NCBI RefSeq assembly: GCF_007992495.1
Contig: NZ_BKAJ01000148.1
Location: 1 to 33,055, forward strand
Direction: 5' to 3'
Length of the DNA stretch: 33,055 nt
Source: Reyranella soli
Lineage (GTDB): Bacteria; Pseudomonadota; Alphaproteobacteria; Reyranellales; Reyranellaceae
Program-made: the position numbers and the translations under genes
Notes under the pieces: model-generated
Databases searched by the model: none
Seen by the model: only the letters and a program-made list of their open reading frames with translations
Told to the model about the DNA's origin: nothing
Part shown: piece by piece, positions 17,337 through 27,363 of the stretch
Layout: each line of letters starts with the position of its first letter
Numbering within the stretch: position 1 is the first letter of the stretch

Positions 17337-19157
17337 TCAGTTCTCGAGGTCCGGCAGGCGGCTGGGCAGCGCCACGACGACGCGCGTCCCGCAGGACAGC
17401 GTCTCGAACGCCAGCGTGGCGCCCAGGAGCTCTGCCCGGCGGCGCATGTTGTCGAGCCCGCGGCCGCGGCTGTCGGCGGCGAACGGCCGGCCGTCATTGT
17501 CGATCGCGATCGCCGGACTGCCATCGGCCAGGGCGCCGCCGCGCACGCCGATGCGGCGGGCCGGCCCGTGCTTCAGCGCGTTGGTGATGGCCTCCTGCAC
17601 GATGCGCAGCACGGCCAGCGCCTTGCCGGGCGTGACGCCCGCCACGTCCGGGAGATTGGCCATCGACCAGTCGAGCGCCACGCCAAGGCGCTGCAGCTGC
17701 GGCTCGAGGCGCTCGCGGAAGTTGGCCAGGGCCAGCGGCAACTCGTCCTCGCCGACGTCGAGGGAGTAGATCACCAGGCGCAGGTCGTTCAGCGCATCGC
17801 GCGCCGCCTGCTCGATGGGTCGCTCCTCGGCCCGCTCCGACAGGGCGATGATCGAGACGAGATGACCGCTGATGCCGTCGTGCAGGTCGCGCGTCAGCCG
17901 GCCCCTCTCCTGCTCGCGCACCAGGCGGGCCGCCTCGATCCTTTCCTGCTTGGCAAGCGCCGCCAGCTCGGCCTCGCGCGCGGCCAGCCGGGCGTTCAGC
18001 ACTTCGTTCGAGCGGTCGAGCCGATCGAAGCTGTCGGCCATGCGGCGCACCAGCACGGCCGTGAGCCCGACGACATAGAGCAGTCCGGCGTGCGGCGAAT
18101 ACAGGCGGAAGGCATCCGCGGGCAAGGTCGTGGCGACATAGGCGTCGCGCACCAGGAACCACGACGTCAGCACGGCCGGCGCCAGCATGAGACGGGCATC
18201 GACATTGCCGCGCCACAGAGCGCCCCAGGCAATGATGCCGGTCGCGGCGAGGGCGCCGATGCAAAGGAAGACAGCAGCCGTCCCGGCGCCGATCATGCGT
18301 GCCACCGGCGTGCCGACGAGGGCGCACCCAAGCAGCACGACACTGATGGCGACGATGCCGAAAAGAAGCAGCCTCGACGGTGGCAGGCCGATCAGCAGGA
18401 GCGAGAGGATGGCGGCGAGCAGTCCCCAGGCCGGCACCAACGCAACGACGTAGGGCAGCGCCGCCCGGAACGACGCGTGGAAGCCCATGAACATGGCCAG
18501 ATCGATGACGATGGTGAGGGCCATGAAGACGGCGAGCCAGGACAGCAGCGCGGTGCGCGGGCGCACGAACCAGGCCAGCAGGACGGCCATCCCCAGCAAC
18601 ACCTGGACGGCGAGACTCATGGCCTTGAGGTCGATATCGACGAACTCGCGCACCTTGAAGGCCGGCGCAAGCGCGCCCGCGCGACCGAGATAGAGCCGCG
18701 AAAGATAGGTGGGCGTGGCGAAGGGGCCGACCTCGATGACCAGGGTCAGGCGATACGACGGCCGGCCGGCGGGCAGCGGCAGGCGGACCAGCAAGGGCGT
18801 GCCGATCGCGAGGCCGGTCCATACGACGTGGTTGGCACTGTCGTACACGGTAGCGCCATCGACCTGGACGACGAGTCGTCGGTTGACCAGCGGAACGTAA
18901 AGCGCCGGGTCGACCTCGGGCAGCGCCGAGGATGCAATGTCGACGTGGTAGCGCGCGTGTGTCGAGCTGCCGACTCCCGGCCAGACGACATGCGGCAGCG
19001 AGACCTCGGCATCCGGCTGCCCATCGACCACGAGCGTCGCGCGATCGACGACGACCGCGTCGGTCGGTCGCGGCAGGGTTATCAGGTCGGGGGCGGCGGC
19101 GATCGCGAGGGTGGCGAGGACGAGCACGATCAAGCCGATCCTTCGAACCCCGCTCAC
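17337..19157 (-). CDS. Membrane sensor histidine kinase, NarL/DegS-type (HisKA_3)
   Basis: 606 aa from GTG 19157, chosen because GAGG lies eight bases upstream and overlaps the regulator's stop; GTG 19163 is also possible. An N-terminal signal/membrane segment is followed by a periplasmic beta-rich domain (~25-175) resembling 7TMR-DISM extracellular domains, then about seven helices (~185-370), a coiled coil (~380-415, DRLDRSNEVLNARLAARE), the HisKA_3 dimerisation box ERGRLTRDLHDGISGHLVSI with H426, and a HATPase_c domain: N-box EAITNALKHG, G1 IDNDGRPF, G2 GRGLDNMRRRAELLG. It should phosphorylate the adjacent LuxR-type regulator. It ends 18 bases from the stop of the 1119-aa DUF4114 gene, so a role in controlling the surface proteins is plausible but unproven. 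Confidence 0.93.
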   Translation of the reverse strand: MSGVRRIGLIVLVLATLAIAAAPDLITLPRPTDAVVVDRATLVVDGQPDAEVSLPHVVWPGVGSSTHARYHVDIASSALPEVDPALYVPLVNRRLVVQVDGATVYDSANHVVWTGLAIGTPLLVRLPLPAGRPSYRLTLVIEVGPFATPTYLSRLYLGRAGALAPAFKVREFVDIDLKAMSLAVQVLLGMAVLLAWFVRPRTALLSWLAVFMALTIVIDLAMFMGFHASFRAALPYVVALVPAWGLLAAILSLLLIGLPPSRLLLFGIVAISVVLLGCALVGTPVARMIGAGTAAVFLCIGALAATGIIAWGALWRGNVDARLMLAPAVLTSWFLVRDAYVATTLPADAFRLYSPHAGLLYVVGLTAVLVRRMADSFDRLDRSNEVLNARLAAREAELAALAKQERIEAARLVREQERGRLTRDLHDGISGHLVSIIALSERAEERPIEQAARDALNDLRLVIYSLDVGEDELPLALANFRERLEPQLQRLGVALDWSMANLPDVAGVTPGKALAVLRIVQEAITNALKHGPARRIGVRGGALADGSPAIAIDNDGRPFAADSRGRGLDNMRRRAELLGATLAFETLSCGTRVVVALPSRLPDLEN

Positions 19158-19167
19158 GATCACATCC

Positions 19168-19860
19168 TCAAAGCTTGATCAGGCCTCGGCGCGATGCCTC
19201 GTAGACCGCCTCGGACCGGTTATTGGCCTGCAGCTTACGATAGATGTTGCGGATGTGCACCGGCACCGTCTGCTTGGAGATCTGCAGGCGCTCGGCCAGC
19301 TCGCCGTAGGTGAAGCCCTTGGCGATGCCCCACAGGATGTCCATCTCGCGCGGCGTCAGGAGCTGGGCATCGGCCGCGGCCGGCGGCGGTGCTGTCGCGC
19401 CGGAAGGAGGCTCGCGGCCGCCCAGGCGGCGCACGATGGTGCGGGCGATCTTGGAGGAGATCGGCGAATGGCCGGCCAGCAGGTCGCCGATGGCGGCGAC
19501 GATGTCGATGGGGTCGCTGTCCTTCAGCAGGTAGCCGGTGGCGCCGGCCTCGATGGCGTCGATGACGGTGCGGTCATCGGCGAGCACCGAGATGACCATG
19601 GCCTGGGCCTCGGGTTGGCGCTCGCGCAGCAGCCGGATCGCCTGCACGCCATGGCCGTCCGGCAGGTTGAGGTCGGTGATCAGGAGATCGATCGTCTCGT
19701 CGGTGATCTGCCGGATGGCCTCGCCAAGCGTGGCGCAGGAGGCGACCAGCCGGCCGCCGGGCCAGCCGTCGATGATGCGCGCCAGCCGGTCGCGTACCGG
19801 GTCGTCATCCTCGAGCAGGAGGATACGCACGGCTGGCTTGTCTCTCTCCAGGCCCGTCAT
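19168..19860 (-). CDS. NarL/LuxR-family response regulator
   Basis: 230 aa from ATG 19860; an in-frame ATG at 19929 would add 23 residues without receiver character. Residues ~11-125 are a receiver domain: acidic pocket E17-D18-D19, phospho-acceptor D63 in LLITDLNLPDGHG, and the Lys in GYLLKDSD. A linker with an AP-rich stretch (~150-165) leads to a LuxR HTH (~166-226): LTPREMDILWGIAKGFTYGELAERLQISKQTVPVHIRNIYRKL. The HTH has VPVHIRNI where VxxHxxNI is usual. First gene of a regulator-kinase operon, with the kinase start overlapping or closely following its stop. The upstream gap of 135 bases is shared with the divergent 2441-aa megaprotein gene, which makes that gene a natural target, though I see no clear binding site there. 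Confidence 0.93.
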   Translation of the reverse strand: MTGLERDKPAVRILLLEDDDPVRDRLARIIDGWPGGRLVASCATLGEAIRQITDETIDLLITDLNLPDGHGVQAIRLLRERQPEAQAMVISVLADDRTVIDAIEAGATGYLLKDSDPIDIVAAIGDLLAGHSPISSKIARTIVRRLGGREPPSGATAPPPAAADAQLLTPREMDILWGIAKGFTYGELAERLQISKQTVPVHIRNIYRKLQANNRSEAVYEASRRGLIKL

Positions 19861-19995
19861 GCAACAAGGTATCCCATGCGGCGGCAGCACGCGCCATGCG
19901 TTAGCGGCGCCGAGCCCTACCCTGTTCATGGTATCGCGATTCCGCGCCAAACCGGCGAACCCTGCAACCGACGATTTGGGGCAGGGCAGTAGAGT

Positions 19996-22900
19996 ATGGC
20001 GACCTTCATTGTCGGCAATCTGAACGACAGCGGCGTGGGGTCGCTGCGTGCGGCGATCGATGCCTCCAATGCCGGGCCAGCCGGCGAGGCCAACACCATC
20101 TCGTTCACGGTCTCGGGCACGATCGTGCTGTCGAGCAACCTGTCGGCGATCACCAACCCGACATCGATCATCTCCGGCAGCACCGACACCGGCACGCCGC
20201 CCAGCATCGGCCTCGACTGCAACGGACATGCCGGCCTGGTGTTCGACACGGGCTCGCAGGGCTCGCAGCTCATGGGCCTGGCGGTGGGCAACGCCACCGG
20301 CGCCGGCGTCACGCTGGTTGCCGGCAACGTCATCCTGAACAACAACTACATCGGCCTGGCGCTCGACGGCAGCGCGGCCGGCAACTCGGGCGACGGCGTG
20401 TTCGTCGCCGCGACCTCGTCGGGCAACCAGATCGGCTACAACCCCGAGGCCGCGACGCTAGCCGCCAACGGCAACCCCGCGACCGGCGTCGTCTCCAACG
20501 TCATCTCGGCCAACGGCGGCAACGGCATCAGCCTGCACGGCTCGGCCGACAACATCATCGTCTCGAACCACATCGGCACCAGCGTCGACGGCACCAGCGC
20601 CATGGCCAACGGCGCCAACGGCATCTGGGTGACCGACGGCTCCAACGGCAACACGATCGGCGGCACCGTCGTCGGCAACGATGCCGGCGGCAATCCCAAC
20701 GACCCGACCGGCAACAAGGGCACGCAGCCCGAGGTCTTCGTGACGCCGCCGCTCGGCAACCAGATCTCGGGCAACAGCCAGAACGGCGTGCTGATCGACG
20801 CCAATTCGCAGAACAACGTCCTCTACGGCAACTTCATCGGCACGACCGCCGACGGCGATGCCGCCCTGGGCAACACGCTCGATGGCGTGCGCATCGACAA
20901 CGCCGACTTCAACTCGCTGCACGGCTGCACGGTCGTCGACGAGCCGTTCGTCTACTACAACGTCGTCAGCGGCAACGGCGCCAACGGCATCCACGTCACC
21001 GATTCCGACCACGTGACGATCCGCGCCAACTTCGCCGGCATCGGCGCCGACAACCAGACCATCGTCGCCAACGGCAATGACGGCGTGCTGATCGACGGCT
21101 CGTCGGTCAACACCCAGGTCGGCGGCGTCATCCCGCTCGGCAACGTGATCTCGGGCAACGCCAACAACGGCATCGAGGTCGCCGACACCGCGAGCGGCTT
21201 CAGCACGCTCAACACCTTCGGCGGCACGCTCGCCTTCGCCGGCATTGCTCCGAACGGCAACAACGGCGTCCTCATCACCTCGACGGGCGGCAACCAGACC
21301 GTCCAGACCAATGTGCTGTCGGGCAACCTGAACAACGGCCTGGAAATCTCGGGCGATGCCTGGGGCGTCACCGTCGTGCCCAACATCCTGGGCCTCAACA
21401 CGCGCGGCAACAGCGCCTTCGATTTCGGCGACGACTTCGCCAACGGCAACAACGGCATCCTGATCAGCGGCACCGCCCACGACAACGTGATCGGCGGCAC
21501 CGGCGTGAATGCCAGCGATTCGGTGATCCGCCAGAACACGATCTCGAACAACGGCGCCTACGGCATCGCCATCACCGACCAGGCGTACAACAACGTGGTC
21601 GGCCAGAGCGCGATCGGCACGGACATCCAGGAAGCCGCCGCGATCGGCAACGGCGCGGGCGGCGTGCTGGTCAGCAGCACCGGCAGCGGCAACGTCGTCG
21701 GCACCGCCTACACCGGCTTCTCGCCATTGCCGGCGCCGGCCGCGCGCTACAACGTCATCAGCGGCAATGACGGGCCGGGCGTCGAGCTCGACTCCGGCAC
21801 CCACTACAACGCCGTCATCAACAACTGGATCGGGCTCGACGTCCGCGGCGAGGTCTCGCTGCCCAACACCGGGCTGCCCGTCGACAATGCCGGTGTCGAC
21901 AACCTGGTCTACGGCAACATCTATAGCGGGCCGGTGCCCGTGGAATCGCCGACCGCCCAGCTCGAGCTGCTGTATGTCGGCTGGTATGGACGGGCTGCCG
22001 ATCCGACGGGCTTCGCAGACAAGATGGAAGATCTGCTGACGCTCATCCTGGGTGGCCAGCCGCTCGCCTCTGCAATCCTCTCGGTATCGGAAGACTTCGC
22101 CACCTCGCCCGAGGAAGCAGCCTACGCCGAGCTCGCCGCGCTCGTGACGCCGACCGTGCCGACAGCGGAGCAGCTGGCGCTGGCCGACAGCTTCATCGAC
22201 CAGACCTTCCTGAACCTGTTCGACCGCGCGGCGACCACGGCCGAGAAGCTGTCCTGGTCGACCGCCTTCTTCGGCGGCCTCACCTCCTTCTCCGCCCTGG
22301 TCTACGAGATCGCCACGAACGCGACCGGCGACGACATCGCGGCGATGAACGCCAAGATCCAGGCGGCATCGTACTTCACACAGGCGTTCGAGTCGGAGGT
22401 CAGGGCGCCGACGGTGGCGGAGATGCAGGCCTCCGTCGACAACGTCAACGACGCCACGACGCTCTACGATTCGCAAGCGGTCACCAACGCGCTGGTCGGC
22501 GAGAGCCACAACCAGGTCGACTACCAGACGATCCTGTCGCCGCTCAACTTCATCACCGGCATCCGCGCTCACTACGACGGCGCCGTCATCCTGACCGGCA
22601 GCCAGGGCACCAGCGGCTCGACGGCGACGACACCCTTCCTCTACCAGGGTCCGCTCAACGACACGTCCGCCGGAACGCTGCACCTGCTGACGCCGACCTT
22701 CGCCGGCCAGACCTTCACGACCGGGCAGTTCTACGGACCCGACACGTCGATCTTCACGCCGTCGATCGGGCTCGGCAACGTCCGTGCGGTCGGCACCTAC
22801 CAGTACAGCGAAAGCCCGCCGGGCGTCGTCAATCACGGCATGATCTACGAGGGACCGCTGGACGGCAGCGGCACCTGGACACAGATCGACGTCCCGGGGA

Positions 22901-25900
22901 ACGGCGTCAACGTCACCGACGGCATCGTCCTCGGCACCGTCGGCGAGACCATCCCGCACAGCGTGCAAGGCGACCTGGTGGTCGGCAACTACGACATCTC
23001 CGGCCAGCCCGGCACCGGCAACGGCTTCATCTACAACATGGCCACCGGCCAATACACGCTGTTCGAGATCAACGGCAGCCTGACGGACCTGACGTCGGTC
23101 TACGGCATCTGGCAACACGGTGTCGGCAGCACCGTCTACACCATCGCGGGCGGCGCCAAGGACGGCGGCGGCGTCAACTCGGCCTTCCTGATCAACTACG
23201 ATTCGTCGAACGGCGCGTTCTCCGACCTCGCCTTCTTCAACGCCTTCAACCAGCCGGGCGTCATCACGCATTTCGAGAACATCTCGGGCGTCCCCGGCGG
23301 CTTCAACCTGGTGGCGACGACCGACGACGGGCCGGCCTTCGTCTTCGTGCCGATAAATGCCGACGGCAGCTTCGGCGAGGCGGTCTGGACGGCCGGCGAC
23401 CTGCCGGGCAGCAACCTGATGACGGGCAACATTGCCTATCAGAACGTGTTCGGCGGCATCTACAACACCGACGCGGGCAACGGCGTCGGCAGCTACCTCG
23501 GCGTCGTCGACCAGTCCTACGTCAACGCCGACGGCGGGCTGGTCATGCCCGTCGGCTCGTTCAACTTCGCCTATGCGCTGTCGGTGGCGGCCAGCACCGG
23601 TGACATCATCACGGGCTCGACGACCGCCGGCAATGTGCTGGGCGGCTCGATCGGCAACGACGAGATCACCGGCACGCAGAGCACGACGGCTGCCGACACG
23701 ATCTTCACCGGCGGCGGCGCCGACCTCATCACCCTGGCGGCCGCCAATGCCGCGCACAGCCGCGTCGAGCTGTTCGCCGCCAACGGCCTGCTGAGCGCCC
23801 AAGCCGTGACGCCGGGCGAGACGGTCCACGCCATCGAAGGCAGCATCGTCAACGCCCAAGACATCCCGCAGCTCGGCTGGTGGGGCCAGGCGACGGGCCA
23901 GTTCGGCGGTCCGGTTTCCGACGCCTCGACCAATGGCGGGCTGGGCACCGGCACCAGCCAGGACATGTCGACGGTCGTGAACTTCACGACGGGCAGCTCG
24001 AGCAGCGCGATCGACATGATCGACATCTCGCTCGACGCCTTCAGCGACCTGCTGCGCTCGGCCGACGGCAACGACGCGCAGCTGGGCACCGCGATCTTCA
24101 GCAACATGGTCGGGCTCGGCGGCACGATCACCGGGGCCGACGCCAACGTGATCCTCATCACCAGCAATGTCGGCTTCGCCAACGCCGCCGACCTCGCCGC
24201 CCAGCTGCTGGCCAATCCCATCACCTTCGCCAGCGCGCAGACCGACCAATTCAACCACTATATCGTCGCCTACCAGGATTTCGGCGGCGACGTGCGCATC
24301 GCCGACATGAACATCCATGCCAACGGCTTGACGTCGTTCACGACGACGGCCGGCGGCTCGACGTTGGCGATCTCCGACATGGCCGAGCTCAGCGGCGTGT
24401 CGCTCACTTCCCTGCAGTCAGGGAACATCAATTTCGTGAGCAACGACGAGATCGCCCATTCGAGATATCTCGACTTCACCGGCTACGGCATCACCAACGC
24501 CTCGACGGTCGTCGAGGCCTACGGCCTCGACCAGGCCAACGTGCAGGTCGCGACCACCGCCGGCATCAACGTCGCCATCGTCCTCGACCGCGTAACCGAC
24601 CCGACGTCGCTCCTGTCGCAGAGCTGGGGCGTACGGCAGCAGACGCTGGCCCAGCTCGAGAACGCCGGCACGCTGTGGGACACCTACGGCGCCGACCAGG
24701 CGCAGTACAATGCCGTCGTCGCCGAGCTGACGGGAGCCGGCCTCACCGTGCTGAACGGCAACACGGCCAACGGCAACTACGTGTCGTCGGCGGAATCGCG
24801 CACGATCTGGGTGTCGATCGACACGCCGGCGCAGTTCCAAGACCTGTTCGGCAAGACGCTGTACGTCAACAACGAGAGCGGCAACAACTTCCTGTTCTGG
24901 AACGGCAACCTGTCGCTGCCGTCGGAATGGAACGTCCAGGGGCTGTGGTTCGACACCGAAAACAGCCCGCCGCCGTCGAACATGGCGCCTGGCAGCTCGG
25001 TGACCCTGAACCAGGGGCCACAGGGCATCGGCAACACGACCGCGTCCGTGCCCAACATGGCGCCGCAGGACATCGCTGCGCTCTACAATTTCCCGTTGGT
25101 CGGGCAAGACGTGGCCACGGGCACGATCGCCCTGATCGAGCCGGGCATCGGCAATGCCGTGCGAGACATAGCAACCTACGGCACGTTCGATCAGCGGCTG
25201 GCGGCTTACCTCCAGTCGATCGGCCAGACAGGAACCGGCTCGGTCTATGTCCAGGGCCAGAACGGCCAGGACTACGCGTACGGCGATCCGAACGAGCGCT
25301 CGCAGGACGTCGGCACCGTGGCCGCCGTCAATCCCAACAGCAACATCGGGCTCTACGTCGGCTCGGGCTACAACGGCAACGCCGACGCCTCGACGTTCAC
25401 GGCGCTGCAGAGCGCCATCTGGGACACCACCAACAACCCCGGCGTCATCTCCAATTCGTTCGGCGACGACCAGAGCATGTCGCCGGATTCGCCCTTCTAC
25501 CAGGCTTACTGGCAGCTCTACATCGACGCCGCGTTGCGTAATCAGACGGTGTTCTCGGCGCTGGGCGACGGCGGCTCGGGCAACGAGACCGGCAACGGCC
25601 TGACCAACGTCGAGATCAACCTCACCAGCCCCTATGCGGTGCTGGTCGGCGGCACCTCGCTCTCGACCCTGTCGACGGCTCAAGCCGATCCGACGCTGTC
25701 TTCCATCGTCGCATCGGCGCTGGCAGACGATCCCGCCACGCTCTGGCAACTCATGGCCGGCGGCCTGACCAGCCTGCCGGACAACGTGAGCGCGCTGCAG
25801 GCTTTCGTCGAGACCGTGTGGAACACCTATCAGGTCAACGGCGCTACCATCGGCACCTCCAGTAGTTTCTGGGGCGGCTACCTGCAGAACACGACGACAT

Positions 25901-27321
25901 CGGGTGGCGTCGATCCGACGCAGCCGGCGCCCTGGTACCAGACGGCCTATGGCCTGAACCCGATGACCAGCGATCCGCTGGCCGAGACCGGCCGCGGCGT
26001 GCCCGACGTCTCCGCCAATGCCGGCGGCAACCTGCAATACCTGGTTCCGAACGGCGACTTGACCGAGAACACCGGCCAGATCGGGACCAGTTCGGCCGCG
26101 CCGTTCTGGGCGGCGCTGACGGTCCAATTCAATGCGATCTTCGCCGACCAGGAGCTGCCACAGCTCGGCTACATGACCGACCTGCTCTACATCGCCTCGG
26201 CAATCGCGCCGGCGGCCTTCAACGACGTCACGATGGGCGGCAACATGTCGTCGTTCACCACGGGCGGCTCCTACAGCACGCTGAACTCGGACGGGACCAG
26301 CTACATCAACGTAACGCCGACGGGCTACGGTTACTATGCCGGGCCGGGATACGATCTCGTTTCCGGCCTCGGCAGCCCCAACGGCCTGTTGCTGGCGCGG
26401 ACGCTCACCACGATCGCTCATTCGGAGATGTCGTACTCCAGCAGCCCGGAGATGCTCGACGCCGACGGCAACGGCTGGACCAGCGGCACCGACCAGAGCC
26501 TGCTGTTCCAGGTCATGTCTGGATCGGCAGCGAATGTCGGCCTCGACCTCGGCTCCGAGATCCTGTCGTTTACCAGCATCGCGTCCGGCACCTATTCCTG
26601 GACGAACCGGGTGGCGCAGCAGTCGATGCAGGACGATTTCGATCCCAACCTCGTGCGCATGTTCGACAAGTACGGCCATGGCGCGGTGGTCCAGTCGATG
26701 GTCTCACAAGGCGAGAACGTCGGGGTGACGATCAACGCCGCGACGGCCGACGCCATCCAGGGCGCGCTCAGCAGCCCCTTCGGTTTCGCCGACTTCGTGA
26801 CCGACAGCGGCGTCGTGCGCGTCGCCCGGCCGGTGGCGGTGGCCGAGACGGTGGACGGACTCGACGACCAGACGGCGATCGTGCGGGTGCGCCAGAACGG
26901 CCAGGACAGCCTGTCGGTGAGCTTCTACCGCGTCGACGATCTGTCGGGCTCGATCAATGGCCTGCAGGCGGGACAGGCCGGCTACGAACAGGCGGCGCAG
27001 GTCCGCGCCTACCAGATCGCCGGCGTCGGCACGTCGCTGAACGGTCCGGGCTACGGCAACTACAGCCAGGCGGCGTTGCTCAATGTCGATTCCGGCGACC
27101 TGGTCGCCATGAAGCTGGTCGACCAGACCACCAACAGCACCTACTGGGCGTTCGCGCAGGGCAACGAGAAGGTGTCGGGCCAGTCGGTCGGGCATCTGTG
27201 GAACTACGGCCTGAACACCTGGGGCTGGGAAGACATGAAGAACGGCGGCGATCGCGACTTCAACGACCTGATCGTCCAGTTCGACTTCACCAGCGCCTAT
27301 GGCAATCACTGGCTGATGTAG
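19996..27321 (+). CDS. Beta-helix / DUF4214 / sedolisin (S53) / DUF4114 megaprotein
   Basis: 2441 aa, no N-terminal signal peptide, Cys-poor. Domains: (1) ~1-645, right-handed parallel beta-helix with repeated NVISGN..NGI / NxIGG turns, opening with a SLRAAIDASNA segment typical of such surface proteins; (2) ~650-800, DUF4214 (LLYVGWYGRAADPTGF); (3) ~850-1200, propeller-like repeats (FLYQGPL, FIYNM, FLINYD); (4) one RTX-like stretch (~1215-1250, GNDEIT, GGGADLITL); (5) ~1520-1690, pro-kumamolisin-like propeptide; (6) ~1690-2140, sedolisin catalytic domain with E1767-x3-D1771, oxyanion D1858 (LGDGGSG) and S2032 (GTSSAAPFW), and the C-terminal Ca site FNDVTMGGN / GPGYDLVSGLGSPNG; (7) C-terminal DUF4114, GGDRDFNDL (2417-2425). 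Sedolisins are acid-acting Ser-Glu-Asp endopeptidases. I infer type I export and surface or extracellular protease/adhesin function. No good ribosome-binding site is seen. Confidence 0.85.
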   Translation: MATFIVGNLNDSGVGSLRAAIDASNAGPAGEANTISFTVSGTIVLSSNLSAITNPTSIISGSTDTGTPPSIGLDCNGHAGLVFDTGSQGSQLMGLAVGNATGAGVTLVAGNVILNNNYIGLALDGSAAGNSGDGVFVAATSSGNQIGYNPEAATLAANGNPATGVVSNVISANGGNGISLHGSADNIIVSNHIGTSVDGTSAMANGANGIWVTDGSNGNTIGGTVVGNDAGGNPNDPTGNKGTQPEVFVTPPLGNQISGNSQNGVLIDANSQNNVLYGNFIGTTADGDAALGNTLDGVRIDNADFNSLHGCTVVDEPFVYYNVVSGNGANGIHVTDSDHVTIRANFAGIGADNQTIVANGNDGVLIDGSSVNTQVGGVIPLGNVISGNANNGIEVADTASGFSTLNTFGGTLAFAGIAPNGNNGVLITSTGGNQTVQTNVLSGNLNNGLEISGDAWGVTVVPNILGLNTRGNSAFDFGDDFANGNNGILISGTAHDNVIGGTGVNASDSVIRQNTISNNGAYGIAITDQAYNNVVGQSAIGTDIQEAAAIGNGAGGVLVSSTGSGNVVGTAYTGFSPLPAPAARYNVISGNDGPGVELDSGTHYNAVINNWIGLDVRGEVSLPNTGLPVDNAGVDNLVYGNIYSGPVPVESPTAQLELLYVGWYGRAADPTGFADKMEDLLTLILGGQPLASAILSVSEDFATSPEEAAYAELAALVTPTVPTAEQLALADSFIDQTFLNLFDRAATTAEKLSWSTAFFGGLTSFSALVYEIATNATGDDIAAMNAKIQAASYFTQAFESEVRAPTVAEMQASVDNVNDATTLYDSQAVTNALVGESHNQVDYQTILSPLNFITGIRAHYDGAVILTGSQGTSGSTATTPFLYQGPLNDTSAGTLHLLTPTFAGQTFTTGQFYGPDTSIFTPSIGLGNVRAVGTYQYSESPPGVVNHGMIYEGPLDGSGTWTQIDVPGNGVNVTDGIVLGTVGETIPHSVQGDLVVGNYDISGQPGTGNGFIYNMATGQYTLFEINGSLTDLTSVYGIWQHGVGSTVYTIAGGAKDGGGVNSAFLINYDSSNGAFSDLAFFNAFNQPGVITHFENISGVPGGFNLVATTDDGPAFVFVPINADGSFGEAVWTAGDLPGSNLMTGNIAYQNVFGGIYNTDAGNGVGSYLGVVDQSYVNADGGLVMPVGSFNFAYALSVAASTGDIITGSTTAGNVLGGSIGNDEITGTQSTTAADTIFTGGGADLITLAAANAAHSRVELFAANGLLSAQAVTPGETVHAIEGSIVNAQDIPQLGWWGQATGQFGGPVSDASTNGGLGTGTSQDMSTVVNFTTGSSSSAIDMIDISLDAFSDLLRSADGNDAQLGTAIFSNMVGLGGTITGADANVILITSNVGFANAADLAAQLLANPITFASAQTDQFNHYIVAYQDFGGDVRIADMNIHANGLTSFTTTAGGSTLAISDMAELSGVSLTSLQSGNINFVSNDEIAHSRYLDFTGYGITNASTVVEAYGLDQANVQVATTAGINVAIVLDRVTDPTSLLSQSWGVRQQTLAQLENAGTLWDTYGADQAQYNAVVAELTGAGLTVLNGNTANGNYVSSAESRTIWVSIDTPAQFQDLFGKTLYVNNESGNNFLFWNGNLSLPSEWNVQGLWFDTENSPPPSNMAPGSSVTLNQGPQGIGNTTASVPNMAPQDIAALYNFPLVGQDVATGTIALIEPGIGNAVRDIATYGTFDQRLAAYLQSIGQTGTGSVYVQGQNGQDYAYGDPNERSQDVGTVAAVNPNSNIGLYVGSGYNGNADASTFTALQSAIWDTTNNPGVISNSFGDDQSMSPDSPFYQAYWQLYIDAALRNQTVFSALGDGGSGNETGNGLTNVEINLTSPYAVLVGGTSLSTLSTAQADPTLSSIVASALADDPATLWQLMAGGLTSLPDNVSALQAFVETVWNTYQVNGATIGTSSSFWGGYLQNTTTSGGVDPTQPAPWYQTAYGLNPMTSDPLAETGRGVPDVSANAGGNLQYLVPNGDLTENTGQIGTSSAAPFWAALTVQFNAIFADQELPQLGYMTDLLYIASAIAPAAFNDVTMGGNMSSFTTGGSYSTLNSDGTSYINVTPTGYGYYAGPGYDLVSGLGSPNGLLLARTLTTIAHSEMSYSSSPEMLDADGNGWTSGTDQSLLFQVMSGSAANVGLDLGSEILSFTSIASGTYSWTNRVAQQSMQDDFDPNLVRMFDKYGHGAVVQSMVSQGENVGVTINAATADAIQGALSSPFGFADFVTDSGVVRVARPVAVAETVDGLDDQTAIVRVRQNGQDSLSVSFYRVDDLSGSINGLQAGQAGYEQAAQVRAYQIAGVGTSLNGPGYGNYSQAALLNVDSGDLVAMKLVDQTTNSTYWAFAQGNEKVSGQSVGHLWNYGLNTWGWEDMKNGGDRDFNDLIVQFDFTSAYGNHWLM

Positions 27322-27363
27322 TTCGTCGATCGGCCGCCTGATGGGAAGGTGAGCCGAAGGGCC

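Noticed and set aside
20300..21900. Tandem DNA repeats suggesting CRISPR or satellite DNA
   Set aside because: The recurring GGCAAC/AACGGC words are codons of the beta-helix turns (GN, NG); spacing and sequence vary and the frame stays open.
23640..23745. RTX calcium-repeat array in the megaprotein
   Set aside because: Only one loose GGxGxD-like stretch is present; there is no tandem nonapeptide array.
20458..26679. Very long minus-strand open frames (about 1286 and 753 codons) opposite the megaprotein
   Set aside because: They are shadows: the translations are Arg/Ala/Gly/Val/Asp-rich low-complexity sequence with no recognisable domain, while the plus-strand frame carries clear domains and catalytic motifs.
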